A stretch of DNA of 64,000 nt from Martinezella rhizogenes. GTDB taxonomy: Bacteria > Pseudomonadota > Alphaproteobacteria > Rhizobiales > Rhizobiaceae. The translations under genes were made by a program, and so were the position numbers. Below the pieces are notes generated by a model. That model saw nothing but the letters and a program-made list of their open reading frames with translations. It did not search any database and was not told where the DNA came from. The stretch covers positions 682,001 through 746,000 of the forward strand of contig JAAMEZ010000036.1 in assembly GCA_013322215.1 (NCBI GenBank). The letters run 5' to 3'. Below, piece after piece: positions 52,022-61,568 of this stretch (its first letter is position 1; each line of letters begins with the position of its first letter).

Positions 52022-53149
52022 TCAATAGGGATCGATTGCGTCGCGCAGTCCGTCGCCGAGCGCGTTGAAGGCGAAGACGGTGACGAGAACGAAGGCGACG
52101 GGCGAGAGAATCCAGGGATAGGAACCGATGACCGAATAGGTCGACGTGTCCTGCAGCATCAGGCCCCATGAGATCAGCGGCGGCTTCACCGCAAAGCCGA
52201 GGAACCCGAGGAAGGATTCCAAGAGAACCACGCTTGGGATTGCCAGCGTCACCGTGACGATCACGTGGCTCATGACGTTCGGGAAAATATGCTGGAGAAT
52301 GATGCGCCGATCGGTGGCGCCGACCGCCATTGCTGCGCGGACATAATCGATCCTCGCCAACGCCAGGGTCTTGCCACGCACCTCGCGCGACATCTGCGCC
52401 CAGCCGAGCGCCGACATGACGATGATGACGAAGGCGAGGAAGACGTTGGTGGGGGCGGTCACCGGGATCAGCGAGGTCAGCGCCAGATAGAGCGGCAGCT
52501 GCGGGAAGGCGAGCACCACCTCGACGAAACGCTGGATCCAGGCGTCGAGCGTGCCGCCGAAATAGCCCGATATCATGCCGACCGTTGTCCCGACGATGGT
52601 GACAATGGCAACGACCGTCAGCGCGATCATCAGCGAGATGCGCGAGCCGTAGATGGCGCGCGACAACACATCCCGGCCGAATTTGTCAGTGCCGAGGAAA
52701 TGAACCGGTCCGCCGTCGGTCGTGCCGAAGAGATGGCGGTTACCGGGGATCAGGCCGAAGAGATAATAGGGGTCTCCCTTGACGAAGAAGCCCAACAGGC
52801 GTGGGTGGTCATAGTCCGGTCCGACGATCGGCTGGAAGGTGACGGGATCGAGATCGCTGGTTTCGGCGAGCGCATAGACCCGAGGCTGGAAGACGAAATT
52901 GCCGTCCTTATCGTGAAAGCTGATGACCTGCGGCGGCGCAAAGCCGGTATCGGTCGCCTTCGGATCGAGCGGCGCGACGAACTCGGCGAAGATCGCCATC
53001 AACAGCAGCAGAATGACGAGGGTGAGGCCACCCACACCGGTCCAGGAGCGCTTCAGGCGGCGCCAGACCAGCGCGATGTAGCTCTCGTTGCCGCTCTTGT
53101 GCTGGATTTTCTCTTCCGGCGGGGGCGGGGAGTTGCTGAAGGCGAGCAT
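52022..53149 (-). CDS. agpC: ABC permease, DppC type (AgpC-like)
   Basis: The product (375 aa) has one N-terminal helix (GGLTLVILLLLMAIFAEFVAPL), an extended periplasmic section of about 110 residues (FHDKDGNFVFQPRVYALAE), and five further helices with the contact loop LARIDYVRAAMAVGATDRRIILQHIFPNV. ATG 53147-53149 overlaps the stop of the agpB-like gene by one base; a longer frame upstream runs antiphase through that gene. Its long insert is like that of the permease at 37037. Confidence 0.87.
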   Translation of the reverse strand: MLAFSNSPPPPEEKIQHKSGNESYIALVWRRLKRSWTGVGGLTLVILLLLMAIFAEFVAPLDPKATDTGFAPPQVISFHDKDGNFVFQPRVYALAETSDLDPVTFQPIVGPDYDHPRLLGFFVKGDPYYLFGLIPGNRHLFGTTDGGPVHFLGTDKFGRDVLSRAIYGSRISLMIALTVVAIVTIVGTTVGMISGYFGGTLDAWIQRFVEVVLAFPQLPLYLALTSLIPVTAPTNVFLAFVIIVMSALGWAQMSREVRGKTLALARIDYVRAAMAVGATDRRIILQHIFPNVMSHVIVTVTLAIPSVVLLESFLGFLGFAVKPPLISWGLMLQDTSTYSVIGSYPWILSPVAFVLVTVFAFNALGDGLRDAIDPY

Positions 53150-54159
53150 TAGTGGATCCCTCCCTGTTGACGCACGCGGGGATCGAGCAGGGCAAGCAGG
53201 ACATCGGCGATGATGTTGCCGATGATGAGCGTTGCCGAAAGCACCATCATGAAGGTTGCCGTCACGTAGACGTCGCCGACCGCCATCGAGCCGACGATCG
53301 CCGGGCCCACGGTTGGCAGGGTGAAGATGATCGCGGTTTCGATTTCGCCCGTGAGCATGTAGGGCAGAACCACGCCCTGATACATGATGAGCGGATGCAA
53401 TGCGTTCGGTACGGCATGGCGCATGACGACGGCGCCGCCGGAAAGGCCTTTGGCGCGGGCGGTTTCCACATATTGAGCATTCAGCGTATCGAGCAGATTG
53501 CCGCGCATGATGCGCATGTTGTAGGCAAGCCCGCCGAAGGTGGCGATCGCGACGACCGGCCAGACATGTTTCACGAGATCGACGAACTTGCCCCAGGACC
53601 AAGGCGCGCCGCCATATTGCGGCGAGAAGAAGCTGCCGATTTCCGAGACGTTGAGCTGGAAGACGAGGATATAGACGATAATCAGTGCCATCAGGAAGCG
53701 CGGCACCGTCATGCCGAGGAAGGAAACGCCGGCAAGCAGATTGTCGATCCAGCTATATTGCCGGGTCGCCGCCCAGATGCCGAAGCCGATGCCGAGAATG
53801 GAGGCGAGGATGTGGCACACCAGCGCCAAGGCCAGCGTGCGCGGCAGGCGCTCGCCGACGACATCGGCCACCGGCTTGTTGTAGACCATGCTGTAGCCGA
53901 AATCGCCCCTGGTGACGATGCCGCCGATCCAGTTGAAATACTGGACGATCATCGGCTTATCGAGGCCATGTTCCTTGCGATAGGCCTGCGCCTGTGCATC
54001 GGCCTGTTCGAAGGATGCGCCGCCCTGGTTCATCAGCTGCGAGCGGATGTAATCGGCATAGTCGCCCGGCGGCGCCTGGATGATGGCGAAGGTCACCACG
54101 CTCAGGATGAAGAGCACGGGGATCGCGGAGGCTATGCGCACGAGCAGGAATCGTAACAT
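53149..54159 (-). CDS. agpB: ABC permease, DppB type (AgpB-like)
   Basis: The product (336 aa) begins MLRFLLVRIASAIPVLFILSVVTF, as in DppB/OppB, and has the loop ETARAKGLSGGAVVMRHAVPNALHPL that docks on the ATPase. A periplasmic stretch with MNQGGASFEQADAQAQAYRKEHG is longer than in classic DppB. ATG 54157-54159 was chosen over a start 13 codons earlier because of the canonical N-terminus. It is separated from the binding-protein gene by a hairpin-bearing gap. Confidence 0.87.
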   Translation of the reverse strand: MLRFLLVRIASAIPVLFILSVVTFAIIQAPPGDYADYIRSQLMNQGGASFEQADAQAQAYRKEHGLDKPMIVQYFNWIGGIVTRGDFGYSMVYNKPVADVVGERLPRTLALALVCHILASILGIGFGIWAATRQYSWIDNLLAGVSFLGMTVPRFLMALIIVYILVFQLNVSEIGSFFSPQYGGAPWSWGKFVDLVKHVWPVVAIATFGGLAYNMRIMRGNLLDTLNAQYVETARAKGLSGGAVVMRHAVPNALHPLIMYQGVVLPYMLTGEIETAIIFTLPTVGPAIVGSMAVGDVYVTATFMMVLSATLIIGNIIADVLLALLDPRVRQQGGIH

Positions 54160-54267
54160 CGGACGGTTCGCTTCTCTTGATGCCGGCGATACCTGCATTC
54201 CGTCGGAATGACATACGCCAGCGGTTCATTTTTCCCGGCGATAGCTGATCGCTGGATGTCTCAGGTG

Positions 54268-54300
54268 CCCTGGCAGCCGGCGTCATACCGGCTGCCAGGG
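54268..54300 (-). terminator. Strong hairpin between agpA-like and agpB-like genes
   Basis: A perfect 13-bp stem (CCCTGGCAGCCGG, 7-base loop, CCGGCTGCCAGGG) starts 16 bases after the binding-protein stop. It has no U-tract. It probably protects the binding-protein mRNA 3' end and lowers permease expression. Confidence 0.7.
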
Positions 54301-54316
54301 GTTGCTTCATGCGACC

Positions 54317-56404
54317 TTATTTGATCGGGCCGGCGCTGCCCGGGGCACCCGGAAGCTGATTGGGGAACAGCTCGTATTTGCCCTGCTTGTCGGCAGCCAC
54401 CCACAGGCGCTCACGGATGATCGAATCTTCCGCCCAGTTGAACAGGAAGATCGGAGTGCCTGGAGGAACGTTAGAGAAGCGCTTGTTGATGATCAGCGCG
54501 CCCGGATATTCGGTCAGGCCGATATTATAGAGGTTCCCGGTCGAGATCTTCTGGAACTGTTTCATCAGAGCAACGCGCTCGTCGTTATCCTTCGACGTCG
54601 TGAACTTGTTGATGATATCGACCATATCCTTTTCGAAGGGCATCAGGTCCAGCTGACCGCTTTCCGGTGCGCGGTGGTTCCAGCTGGTGCGCGGGCCAAC
54701 CGGTGCGAGCTGTTCGGTATTCTGTACGACCGAGGCAAGCTCCGTGCTGTTGCGGCGGACCATCCAGTCGAAACGGCCGCTATAATTGGCATCGTCGCGC
54801 TTCGGGCCGACGAGCGAGTTGATGATCACTCGAAGGCCGAGCTTCTCCATCTGGCTGACGACACCTTCGGCAAGGCTCTTGTCGGTGGTGTAGTCGCTGC
54901 TGACCAGAAGCGTGATCTCGACATCCTTGCCGCCATTGACGCCGGCCGGGAAATTGACGATGCCGTCGCCGTCTGTGTCCTTGAGGCCAGCCTTTGCGAG
55001 CTCGGCCTTGGCGGCGGCAAGATCGAACGGATAATAGACCGTGGAGTTGCGATCGTAGAATGCGCTGCCGGAGGAGAGGCCGCCGGGATAGATCGCGGTG
55101 AACGGTCCCTTGACCAGCGATTCCCCGAGCGCCTTGCGGTCGAGCGCCATGGTGACGGCCTTGCGGAAATCCTCGTTGCGGTTCAGCTCGCGAACCGCCT
55201 GCGCACGCTCATCCGGACTGCCCCAGCCGTTGGCTGAGAAATTCATCTGCAAGTTATAGCCGATGAGGCGGGGACCGAAGGCAAGACGAGCCGGGGCATC
55301 GGGCTGCGCCGCGCGCTTCAGCGAAGCGACGAAGTTTTCCGGCTGCTCGAGGTTCGACAGGTCGGCGGAGCCGGCAACGGCCTGGACGTCACGATCGGCC
55401 CAGGTCGAGAGCTTGTAGTGCAGCTCATTGAGGTAGGGCAGCTGGTTGCCCTTTTCGTCGACCTTCCAGTAGTACGGGTTACGGCGCATGACGATGATAT
55501 CGTCGGAGCGATACTCGACCGGCACCCAGGCGCCCATGACCGGAATGTTCATATACTCAGGCGGGAAGGCGTTCTTGAACTGGTCGTAGGTATTCTTGGA
55601 ATATTTGGGGTGCTGCGGTTTCAGGATATGCGACGGTCCCGGGCAGAAATTCGGGTAGGCCATCGTGTAGAGATATTGCTTCGGGAAGGCGTCCTTGAAG
55701 GTCCATTCGATGGTGTAGTCGTCGACCTTCCTGAGGGTCGTGCCCTCGCCGAAGGCTTCCGGCGATGCGCCGCCACCGAGCGGCGAGACGTTCGGATCGA
55801 TGACCTCGTCTTCCCAATAGAACATGATGTCGTCGGCGTTGAAGGGCACGCCATCGGACCATTTCGCCCCTTCGATAAGGTGCATGGTGAGCTTATGACC
55901 ATCCGGCGACCATTCCCAGCCCTTGGCAAGGTTCGGCAGCGGCTCGGTATCCTTTGCCTGCACCTGGAAGAGCGGTGCTGTGCGCGTCAGGCATTCGGAC
56001 AATCCGATGTCGATGCCACCCCAGCCCTGTGTCTGGCCGGCGCCATAGTTCCAGCCTTCCGGCCGGCCGCCGATGACATGGCGCAGCGTGTCGCCATAGA
56101 CGCCGATGCCGTCGGGCATGTTGCCGGTCTTGAAGACCAGCGGCTCCTTCGGGAGGCGATCCTTGACGGGCGGCAGCTTGCCTGTTTTGACGAAATTGTC
56201 GGTGACCCAGGCAGGCTCGTGATATTCTGGCAGCGCCTTGAACTCCAGAATGGAGCTGCGCTCGACATATTTGATCTTCCCTTCCGCCGGGAAGACCGGT
56301 GGAACGGGTGGCACGGTCGGCTCGGCTGCATAGGCGCTGATCGCGATTGCGGATGTGGCAATCGTCAACGCGGCGAGAAGGCCGATCGGTCGAAAATGTC
56401 TCAT
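54317..56404 (-). CDS. agpA: Alpha-galactoside-binding protein of SBP family 5 (AgpA-like)
   Basis: The product (695 aa) has a Sec signal (cleaved near AYA-AEP) and a family 5 binding-protein body: HLIEGAKWSDGVPFNADDIMFYWEDEV is the family motif and VTMALDRKALGESLVKG follows. At nearly 700 residues it is longer than DppA, as is AgpA of Sinorhizobium meliloti, which binds raffinose and melibiose. It precedes permease and ATPase genes on the same strand, and two GH4 genes flank the set. Ligand assignment is by this context. Confidence 0.85.
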   Translation of the reverse strand: MRHFRPIGLLAALTIATSAIAISAYAAEPTVPPVPPVFPAEGKIKYVERSSILEFKALPEYHEPAWVTDNFVKTGKLPPVKDRLPKEPLVFKTGNMPDGIGVYGDTLRHVIGGRPEGWNYGAGQTQGWGGIDIGLSECLTRTAPLFQVQAKDTEPLPNLAKGWEWSPDGHKLTMHLIEGAKWSDGVPFNADDIMFYWEDEVIDPNVSPLGGGASPEAFGEGTTLRKVDDYTIEWTFKDAFPKQYLYTMAYPNFCPGPSHILKPQHPKYSKNTYDQFKNAFPPEYMNIPVMGAWVPVEYRSDDIIVMRRNPYYWKVDEKGNQLPYLNELHYKLSTWADRDVQAVAGSADLSNLEQPENFVASLKRAAQPDAPARLAFGPRLIGYNLQMNFSANGWGSPDERAQAVRELNRNEDFRKAVTMALDRKALGESLVKGPFTAIYPGGLSSGSAFYDRNSTVYYPFDLAAAKAELAKAGLKDTDGDGIVNFPAGVNGGKDVEITLLVSSDYTTDKSLAEGVVSQMEKLGLRVIINSLVGPKRDDANYSGRFDWMVRRNSTELASVVQNTEQLAPVGPRTSWNHRAPESGQLDLMPFEKDMVDIINKFTTSKDNDERVALMKQFQKISTGNLYNIGLTEYPGALIINKRFSNVPPGTPIFLFNWAEDSIIRERLWVAADKQGKYELFPNQLPGAPGSAGPIK

Positions 56405-56540
56405 CTTGTTCTCTCTCCCTAAATCGCGAGTGTTCCGTTCAAGGCCCCGCGTTCCTCCATTGAAACGAAAGATGGCTGGCTGAAGCGGGATATCCCCTTA
56501 AGATCCCGCCTCAGCCCCTATCTTCCGGCCTGCATAGTCA

Positions 56541-58007
56541 TCAGCCCGCCTGTTTCAGCGCGGCTTTCTCCGCGCGCAACTCCTCGATCGAACGGACGTT
56601 GCGGCTTGCCGCACCCTTCCAGTCGCGCGTCTTGACCTTGCTGCGCGACAGGCGATCCTTCGCATCATCCACGGCGTGGGCGTATTGCGGCAGCCAGCGC
56701 GCTTCCGCGACGACCATTTCATCGACCATCTGCCAGACCTCCTCCGGCGTGGCGACGGCGCCGACCAGCGGGTCGTGCAGGACGGCGAGCTTCAAGAGAT
56801 CGATATCGCCGCTGATGGCGGCATGGACCGACATGCGCTGAACGTTGATCGAAGAGATGCATGTCGCAGCGCATGCCTCAGGCAGCGTAATGCCTGCCAC
56901 CATGTTGATGCCGAAGCGATCGACGAAGCCGGGCGACTCGATGATGGCATCGCTTGGCAAATTGGTGATGACACCATTGTTCTTGACGTTGAAATGGCCG
57001 CGATAGACGCGATTGGTTTCCAGCGCTTCGAGAATGTGGCTCGCATGTTCGTTGGAGCGGCGCGCGGGATCGATCGGCTGCGAGGCGCTGTCGAGGATCT
57101 GCGGGAATTCCGTCTCGAACCAGTTGCGCGTCTCGGTGGAGTGGCGCAGATAGCCGCCCGTCTCGCCATGGATCCAGTCCGACATGTCGATCCACTTGTT
57201 GATCTCGTCGGGGCGCTTGCGATACCAGGGCAGGTATTCGGACAGGTGCCCGTTGCTCTCGGTTGAATAGACGCCGAAGCGCTTGAGCACGTCGATGCGC
57301 AGCTTTTCCTGCTGCGAAAACACCGGATGCGCTTCAAAGGCTGCGATCAACTCGTCCTTGCCGATCTTGCGGCCGTTGAGGCGCAGGTCGACGAACCAGG
57401 TCTGATGGTTGATGCCCGAGCAGATATAGTCGAGTTCGCTCTTGTCCTTGGCGCCGAGCACTTCGGCGATCTGTTCGGCACCATGCTGGACACCGTGGCA
57501 AAGGCCGATCGTGTCGACCTTGCCGTATTCGATCGCCGCCCATGTGTTCATCGCCATCGGGTTGGCATAGTTGAGGAACTTGGCGCCGCTCTCGGCGACC
57601 TCGCGGATATCCTTGCAGAAATCGAGAATGACCGGGATGTTGCGCTGGCCGTAGAGAATGCCGCCGGCGCAGATCGTATCGCCGACGCACTGGTCGATGC
57701 CGTATTTCAGCGGGATGCGGATATCTTCGGCATAGGCTTCCAATCCGCCGACCCGCACGCAGCTGATGATATAGCGTGCACCTTCCAGCGCCTTGCGGCG
57801 ATCCGTGGTGGCGGTGACGCGCGTCGGCAGTCTGTTTGCCTCGACGATCCGGTCAAGGATCGCCTTGATCATCGTCAGATTATGCTCACTCATGTCCGTC
57901 AGCGCGAATTCGACGTCGCGGAATTCCGGCACGCAGAGAATGTCGGTGAACAGCTTTTTCGTGAAGCCGACGCTGCCGGCGCCGATAATAGCGATTTTGA
58001 AACTCAT
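56541..58007 (-). CDS. Second GH4 glycosidase (AgaL1-like)
   Basis: The product (488 aa) is another NAD+/Mn2+-dependent family 4 enzyme: IIGAGSVGFT at the N-terminus, FLNYANPMAMNTW (144-156), and metal ligands C170 (GLCHGVQ) and H201 (GINHQTW). It shares the core with the GH4 at 48949 but has a longer C-terminal tail (KDRLSRSKVKTRDWKG) and clear differences in the substrate loop, so it may prefer another alpha-galactoside or alpha-glucoside. It is the first gene of the agp-like operon. Start ATG 58005-58007 has AAGGTGAGG upstream; the frame further up is promoter. Confidence 0.85.
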   Translation of the reverse strand: MSFKIAIIGAGSVGFTKKLFTDILCVPEFRDVEFALTDMSEHNLTMIKAILDRIVEANRLPTRVTATTDRRKALEGARYIISCVRVGGLEAYAEDIRIPLKYGIDQCVGDTICAGGILYGQRNIPVILDFCKDIREVAESGAKFLNYANPMAMNTWAAIEYGKVDTIGLCHGVQHGAEQIAEVLGAKDKSELDYICSGINHQTWFVDLRLNGRKIGKDELIAAFEAHPVFSQQEKLRIDVLKRFGVYSTESNGHLSEYLPWYRKRPDEINKWIDMSDWIHGETGGYLRHSTETRNWFETEFPQILDSASQPIDPARRSNEHASHILEALETNRVYRGHFNVKNNGVITNLPSDAIIESPGFVDRFGINMVAGITLPEACAATCISSINVQRMSVHAAISGDIDLLKLAVLHDPLVGAVATPEEVWQMVDEMVVAEARWLPQYAHAVDDAKDRLSRSKVKTRDWKGAASRNVRSIEELRAEKAALKQAG

Positions 58008-58160
58008 GATCCTCACCTTCAAGTCGGTCGAACGAGCAGCAGCAGGGAAGGCAACAGCATTTTCGTCCCATGGTCGCATCAGTTGCGAGAGGGGCCGAAA
58101 TCGTGGGTTTTCCTCCAATCGCCGGTCCTCGTCGGCGGTCAAGCGCTGTTTTCTGGGCGG

Positions 58161-58176
58161 GATTATGCCTATAATC
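58161..58176. promoter_or_regulatory. Dyad in the divergent AraC/GH4 promoter region
   Basis: GATTAT-GCCT-ATAATC is a perfect 6-bp inverted repeat 44 bases upstream of the AraC-type gene and 154 from the GH4 gene. It could be an operator or overlap the promoter of the regulator. Confidence 0.35.
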
Positions 58177-58219
58177 ACCGAGGCGAACAGAGAACTATTA
58201 TGCTTTCAAGGGTAATTTT

Positions 58220-59116
58220 GTGCTGCAAGAATTGATCGATAACGGACAGGTCATGCGGACGGTTTCGCTGCCGCGCGGCCGCCACCGCCTGCACGCTATG
58301 CCGACCAGCGCCGGCTATGAGGTCAGGCACAACGAGCCCTATGATTGGGATGGGCGGCGGCGCGGCCAGACGCCGTTCACCGTGCTGCAGCACACGATCA
58401 GCGGCACCGGGCGATTGCGCTATGAGAACCGCAGCTATCGCGTGGATTCAGGCGATACGCTGCTGGTGCTCGTGCCGCACAATCATCGCTACTGGTTGGA
58501 GAAGGGGGAGCGCTGGGAGTATTTCTGGATCTCCATGAATGGGGAGGAGGCGTTGCGCATCCATCGCCTCATCCTGGCCGCGGCTGGCCCTGTCTTGAAG
58601 CTGCAGCAGGCAACCATCGATCATCTGGCCGATTGCAGCCTCCGGCTGGTCAAGGGCGCCAGGACACCCGCCTCGGCTTCGGCCATTGCCTATGAGGCGG
58701 CCATGGCGCTCTATGACGATGTTTTCGGCTCGCATGCCTTTGCCGCCGATCGCTCCGTCATGCAGATCGTCATCGATCATATAAACGCCAATCTCGACAA
58801 GCCGCTTCCCGTCGATGATCTCGCGAAGGTGAGCGGCCTCAGCCGCGCGCATTTCTCGCGCGTCTTTGCCGAGAGCGAAGGCGTGCCGCCAGCGGAGTTC
58901 GTGCTGCAGCAGCGCATGCAGCGCGCGGCGAAACTGCTGACGAAGGCTGCATTCATTCCGGTCAAGGAGGTGGCGATCATGTCGGGCTTCGACGATGCCA
59001 ACTATTTCTCGAAGGTATTTCGCCGCATCTATGGCATCAATCCGACGGAATTCCGCACGACGGGCATGTATGCGGCGTTGCGCAGCCCGGTCGAAGAGGC
59101 AAGGAGCCGCTTGTGA
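58220..59116 (+). CDS. AraC-family activator of the alpha-galactoside genes (AgpT-like)
   Basis: The product (298 aa) has an N-terminal cupin-like arm (TISGTGRLRYENRSYRVDSGDTLLVLVPHNHRYW, residues about 58-92) and a C-terminal double HTH (about 190-285) with LAKVSGLSRAHFSRVFAESEG and MSGFDDANYFSKVFRRIYGINPTEFR. It is divergent from the GH4/agp operon, as is the AraC-like activator of alpha-galactoside genes in Sinorhizobium meliloti. Start GTG 58220 has AGGG upstream; an ATG 11 codons later is the alternative. Ligand likely an alpha-galactoside, by inference. Confidence 0.82.
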   Translation: MLQELIDNGQVMRTVSLPRGRHRLHAMPTSAGYEVRHNEPYDWDGRRRGQTPFTVLQHTISGTGRLRYENRSYRVDSGDTLLVLVPHNHRYWLEKGERWEYFWISMNGEEALRIHRLILAAAGPVLKLQQATIDHLADCSLRLVKGARTPASASAIAYEAAMALYDDVFGSHAFAADRSVMQIVIDHINANLDKPLPVDDLAKVSGLSRAHFSRVFAESEGVPPAEFVLQQRMQRAAKLLTKAAFIPVKEVAIMSGFDDANYFSKVFRRIYGINPTEFRTTGMYAALRSPVEEARSRL

Positions 59117-59303
59117 GGCGAAAGCTGTTTCAATCAGTTGCTTGTCCTGAAAATCGAAATCCGCCAAGCGGTCGCATTGCGCAACGGCGGCGAGCCTGTA
59201 TAGATATCGCCCCGCGGCGTCCCGCCTGCCTCGCCGCGCGCCTGACTTTCCAGCAACATCTGTTCGTCACCCGATGCGACGGGCTTAATCGATAGGATTG
59301 AAT

Positions 59304-61547
59304 ATGCGTTCTGTTGTCGTCTTCAACGAATCATGGACGTTCCATGAGGGGTTTTCGCCTGAGAATGTCGGTCGTCCGCAGGAAGGACAGAGCATTACGC
59401 TCCCGCATACTGCCGTCGAATTGCCCTTCAACTATTTCGATGAGAAATCCTATCAGCGTGCCTTCACCTATCAGAAGATCATCAATTGGGATGAGGCGTT
59501 TGCGGGGCGCGAGGTAACGCTGGTCTTCGATGCGGCGATGGCCGATGCCGTCGTATATTTGAACGGTGAGGAGATCGTTGCCCACAAGGACGGCTATACA
59601 CCGTTCGAGGCGCGCCTGACCGGCCGGCTGCGCAAGGGCGAGAACCTGATTACGGTCAAGATCGATGGCAGCGAGAATCCCGAGATCCCGCCTTTCGGTG
59701 GCCGGATCGACTATCTGACCTATGCCGGGATCTATCGCGATGTCTGGTTGAAGGTTGCCGCTCCTGTCTCGGTCGCCAACATCAAGGTTGAAACGGCAGA
59801 TGTCCTTTCCGACCGCAAATCCGCGACCGTGCGCTGCGATATCTCCAATCCGCAAAATCTCGCTTTCAAGGGCAACGTGAAAGTTACGCTTCGATCTGCT
59901 GATGGCGCGGCCATCGCTTCGGGCCAGGCCGACACGTCAGGTGAAAGCGTAAATCTCAACTTCGCCGGCCTTTCCGGCCTTTCGCTCTGGGAGCTCGACA
60001 ATCCCGTCCTCTATTCTGCCGAAGTGGAACTTACCAGCGATCACGGGGCGGACCGCCTTGCCGCGACTTTTGGCTTCCGTACGGCGAGCTTCACAGCGGA
60101 AGGCTTCCTGCTGAATGGCAAGGCGCTGAAGCTGCGCGGCCTCAATCGCCATCAGGCCTTCCCCTATGTCGGCTATGCGATGGGTCGCTCGGCCCAGGAG
60201 CGTGACGCCGAAATCATGAAGCACACGCTGAAATGCAATATCGTGCGTACCTCGCACTATCCTCAGTCGAAGTGGTTTCTTGACCATTGCGACCGCATTG
60301 GCCTGCTGGTCTTCGAGGAAATCCCCGGATGGCAGCATATCGGCGACGAGGAGTGGCAGCAGGAATCGATCCGTAATGTCCGCCGCATGATCGAGCGCGA
60401 CTGGAACCATCCCTCGATCGTCATCTGGGGCGTGCGCATCAATGAGTCCCGGGATTCCCATGACTTCTACGTCGAGACCAATCGTCTGGCGCGAGAACTC
60501 GATCCGACCCGCCAGACCGGCGGCGTGCGTTACATCACCGAGAGCGAAATGCTCGAAGACGTCTACACGATGAATGACTTCATCCTCGGCAATGAGGAGC
60601 TGCCAGGCGCCAACCGGCCGCGCACACCGCTGCGGCCGCAGCAGGAAAATACCGGTCTTTCCAAGGACGTGCCCTATCTGATCACCGAATTCGGCGGGCA
60701 TATGTACCCGACGAAAATCTACGATCAGGAGCAGCGCCAGGCCGAGCATGTGCGCCGGCATTTGGAAGTGCTGAACGCCGCCTATGGCGATCCGTCGATA
60801 TCAGGCGCCATCGGCTGGTGCATGTTCGACTATAACACCCATAGCGATTTCGGCTCGGGCGACCGCATCTGCTACCACGGTGTTATGGACATGTTCCGTG
60901 AGCCCAAATTCGCGGCTTACGTCTATGCCAGCCAGTGCGAGCCCGCGGAAGAGATCGTCATGAAGCCCGTGACGATCTGGGCACGCGGCGAGCGCAATAT
61001 CGGTGGCGCGCTGCCGCTCATCGTGCTCACCAACTGCGATGAGATCGAGCTGCGCTATGGGTCGCTGACCAAGCGTCTCGGTCCGGACCGGGAAACCTTC
61101 CCGCATCTGCCGCATCCTCCCGTCGTCTTCGATCACCGTTCCTTCACGCCGGACGAACTCGGCGTCTGGGGAATGGAGTGGGAGGACGTGCATTTCACCG
61201 GCTATATCGGCGGCAAGATGGTGGTGGAGCAGCACATGGTCGCCAATCCGCTGCCGACGTCGCTGCAGATCGAGGCTGATGCGGATACCTTGCGTGCCGG
61301 CGAACGCGAGACGGTGCGTATCATCGTGCGTGCGCTCGATCAGGCCGGCTCACGTCTGGCTTTCCTCAATGAAGCCATCACGATCAAGGTCGATGGGCCG
61401 GCCAAGGTCATTGGGCCGGAAACTGTGGCATTCCAGGGCGGAACCACGGGTTTCTGGTTGCAGGCAACCGGAGATACCGGCGCGATCAAGCTCGAAGTAG
61501 CGTCATCGCGCTTTGCAAGCCAAAGGCTGAGCCTCACCGCGAAATGA
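59304..61547 (+). CDS. GH2 beta-galactosidase
   Basis: The product (747 aa) has the GH2 domain order: sugar-binding domain (about 1-165), immunoglobulin-like domain (170-275), TIM barrel (280-570). The acid/base is E381 in RINESRD and the nucleophile E462 in YLITEFGG. C-terminal beta domains complete the usual length. No signal peptide, so it is cytoplasmic and needs a transporter. ATG 59304 has AGGA at 7 bases; a TTG two codons earlier is also in frame. It may hydrolyse beta-galactosides released or imported with the alpha-galactosides, but beta-glucuronidase or another GH2 activity is possible. Confidence 0.85.
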   Translation: MRSVVVFNESWTFHEGFSPENVGRPQEGQSITLPHTAVELPFNYFDEKSYQRAFTYQKIINWDEAFAGREVTLVFDAAMADAVVYLNGEEIVAHKDGYTPFEARLTGRLRKGENLITVKIDGSENPEIPPFGGRIDYLTYAGIYRDVWLKVAAPVSVANIKVETADVLSDRKSATVRCDISNPQNLAFKGNVKVTLRSADGAAIASGQADTSGESVNLNFAGLSGLSLWELDNPVLYSAEVELTSDHGADRLAATFGFRTASFTAEGFLLNGKALKLRGLNRHQAFPYVGYAMGRSAQERDAEIMKHTLKCNIVRTSHYPQSKWFLDHCDRIGLLVFEEIPGWQHIGDEEWQQESIRNVRRMIERDWNHPSIVIWGVRINESRDSHDFYVETNRLARELDPTRQTGGVRYITESEMLEDVYTMNDFILGNEELPGANRPRTPLRPQQENTGLSKDVPYLITEFGGHMYPTKIYDQEQRQAEHVRRHLEVLNAAYGDPSISGAIGWCMFDYNTHSDFGSGDRICYHGVMDMFREPKFAAYVYASQCEPAEEIVMKPVTIWARGERNIGGALPLIVLTNCDEIELRYGSLTKRLGPDRETFPHLPHPPVVFDHRSFTPDELGVWGMEWEDVHFTGYIGGKMVVEQHMVANPLPTSLQIEADADTLRAGERETVRIIVRALDQAGSRLAFLNEAITIKVDGPAKVIGPETVAFQGGTTGFWLQATGDTGAIKLEVASSRFASQRLSLTAK

Positions 61548-61568
61548 ACGGCAAGCCGGCTCTCGTCC

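Noticed and set aside
52265..53152. Open frame on the plus strand opposite the DppC-type permease
   Set aside because: Very rich in Asp, Arg, Gly and His without any domain; it is the shadow of a real permease gene.
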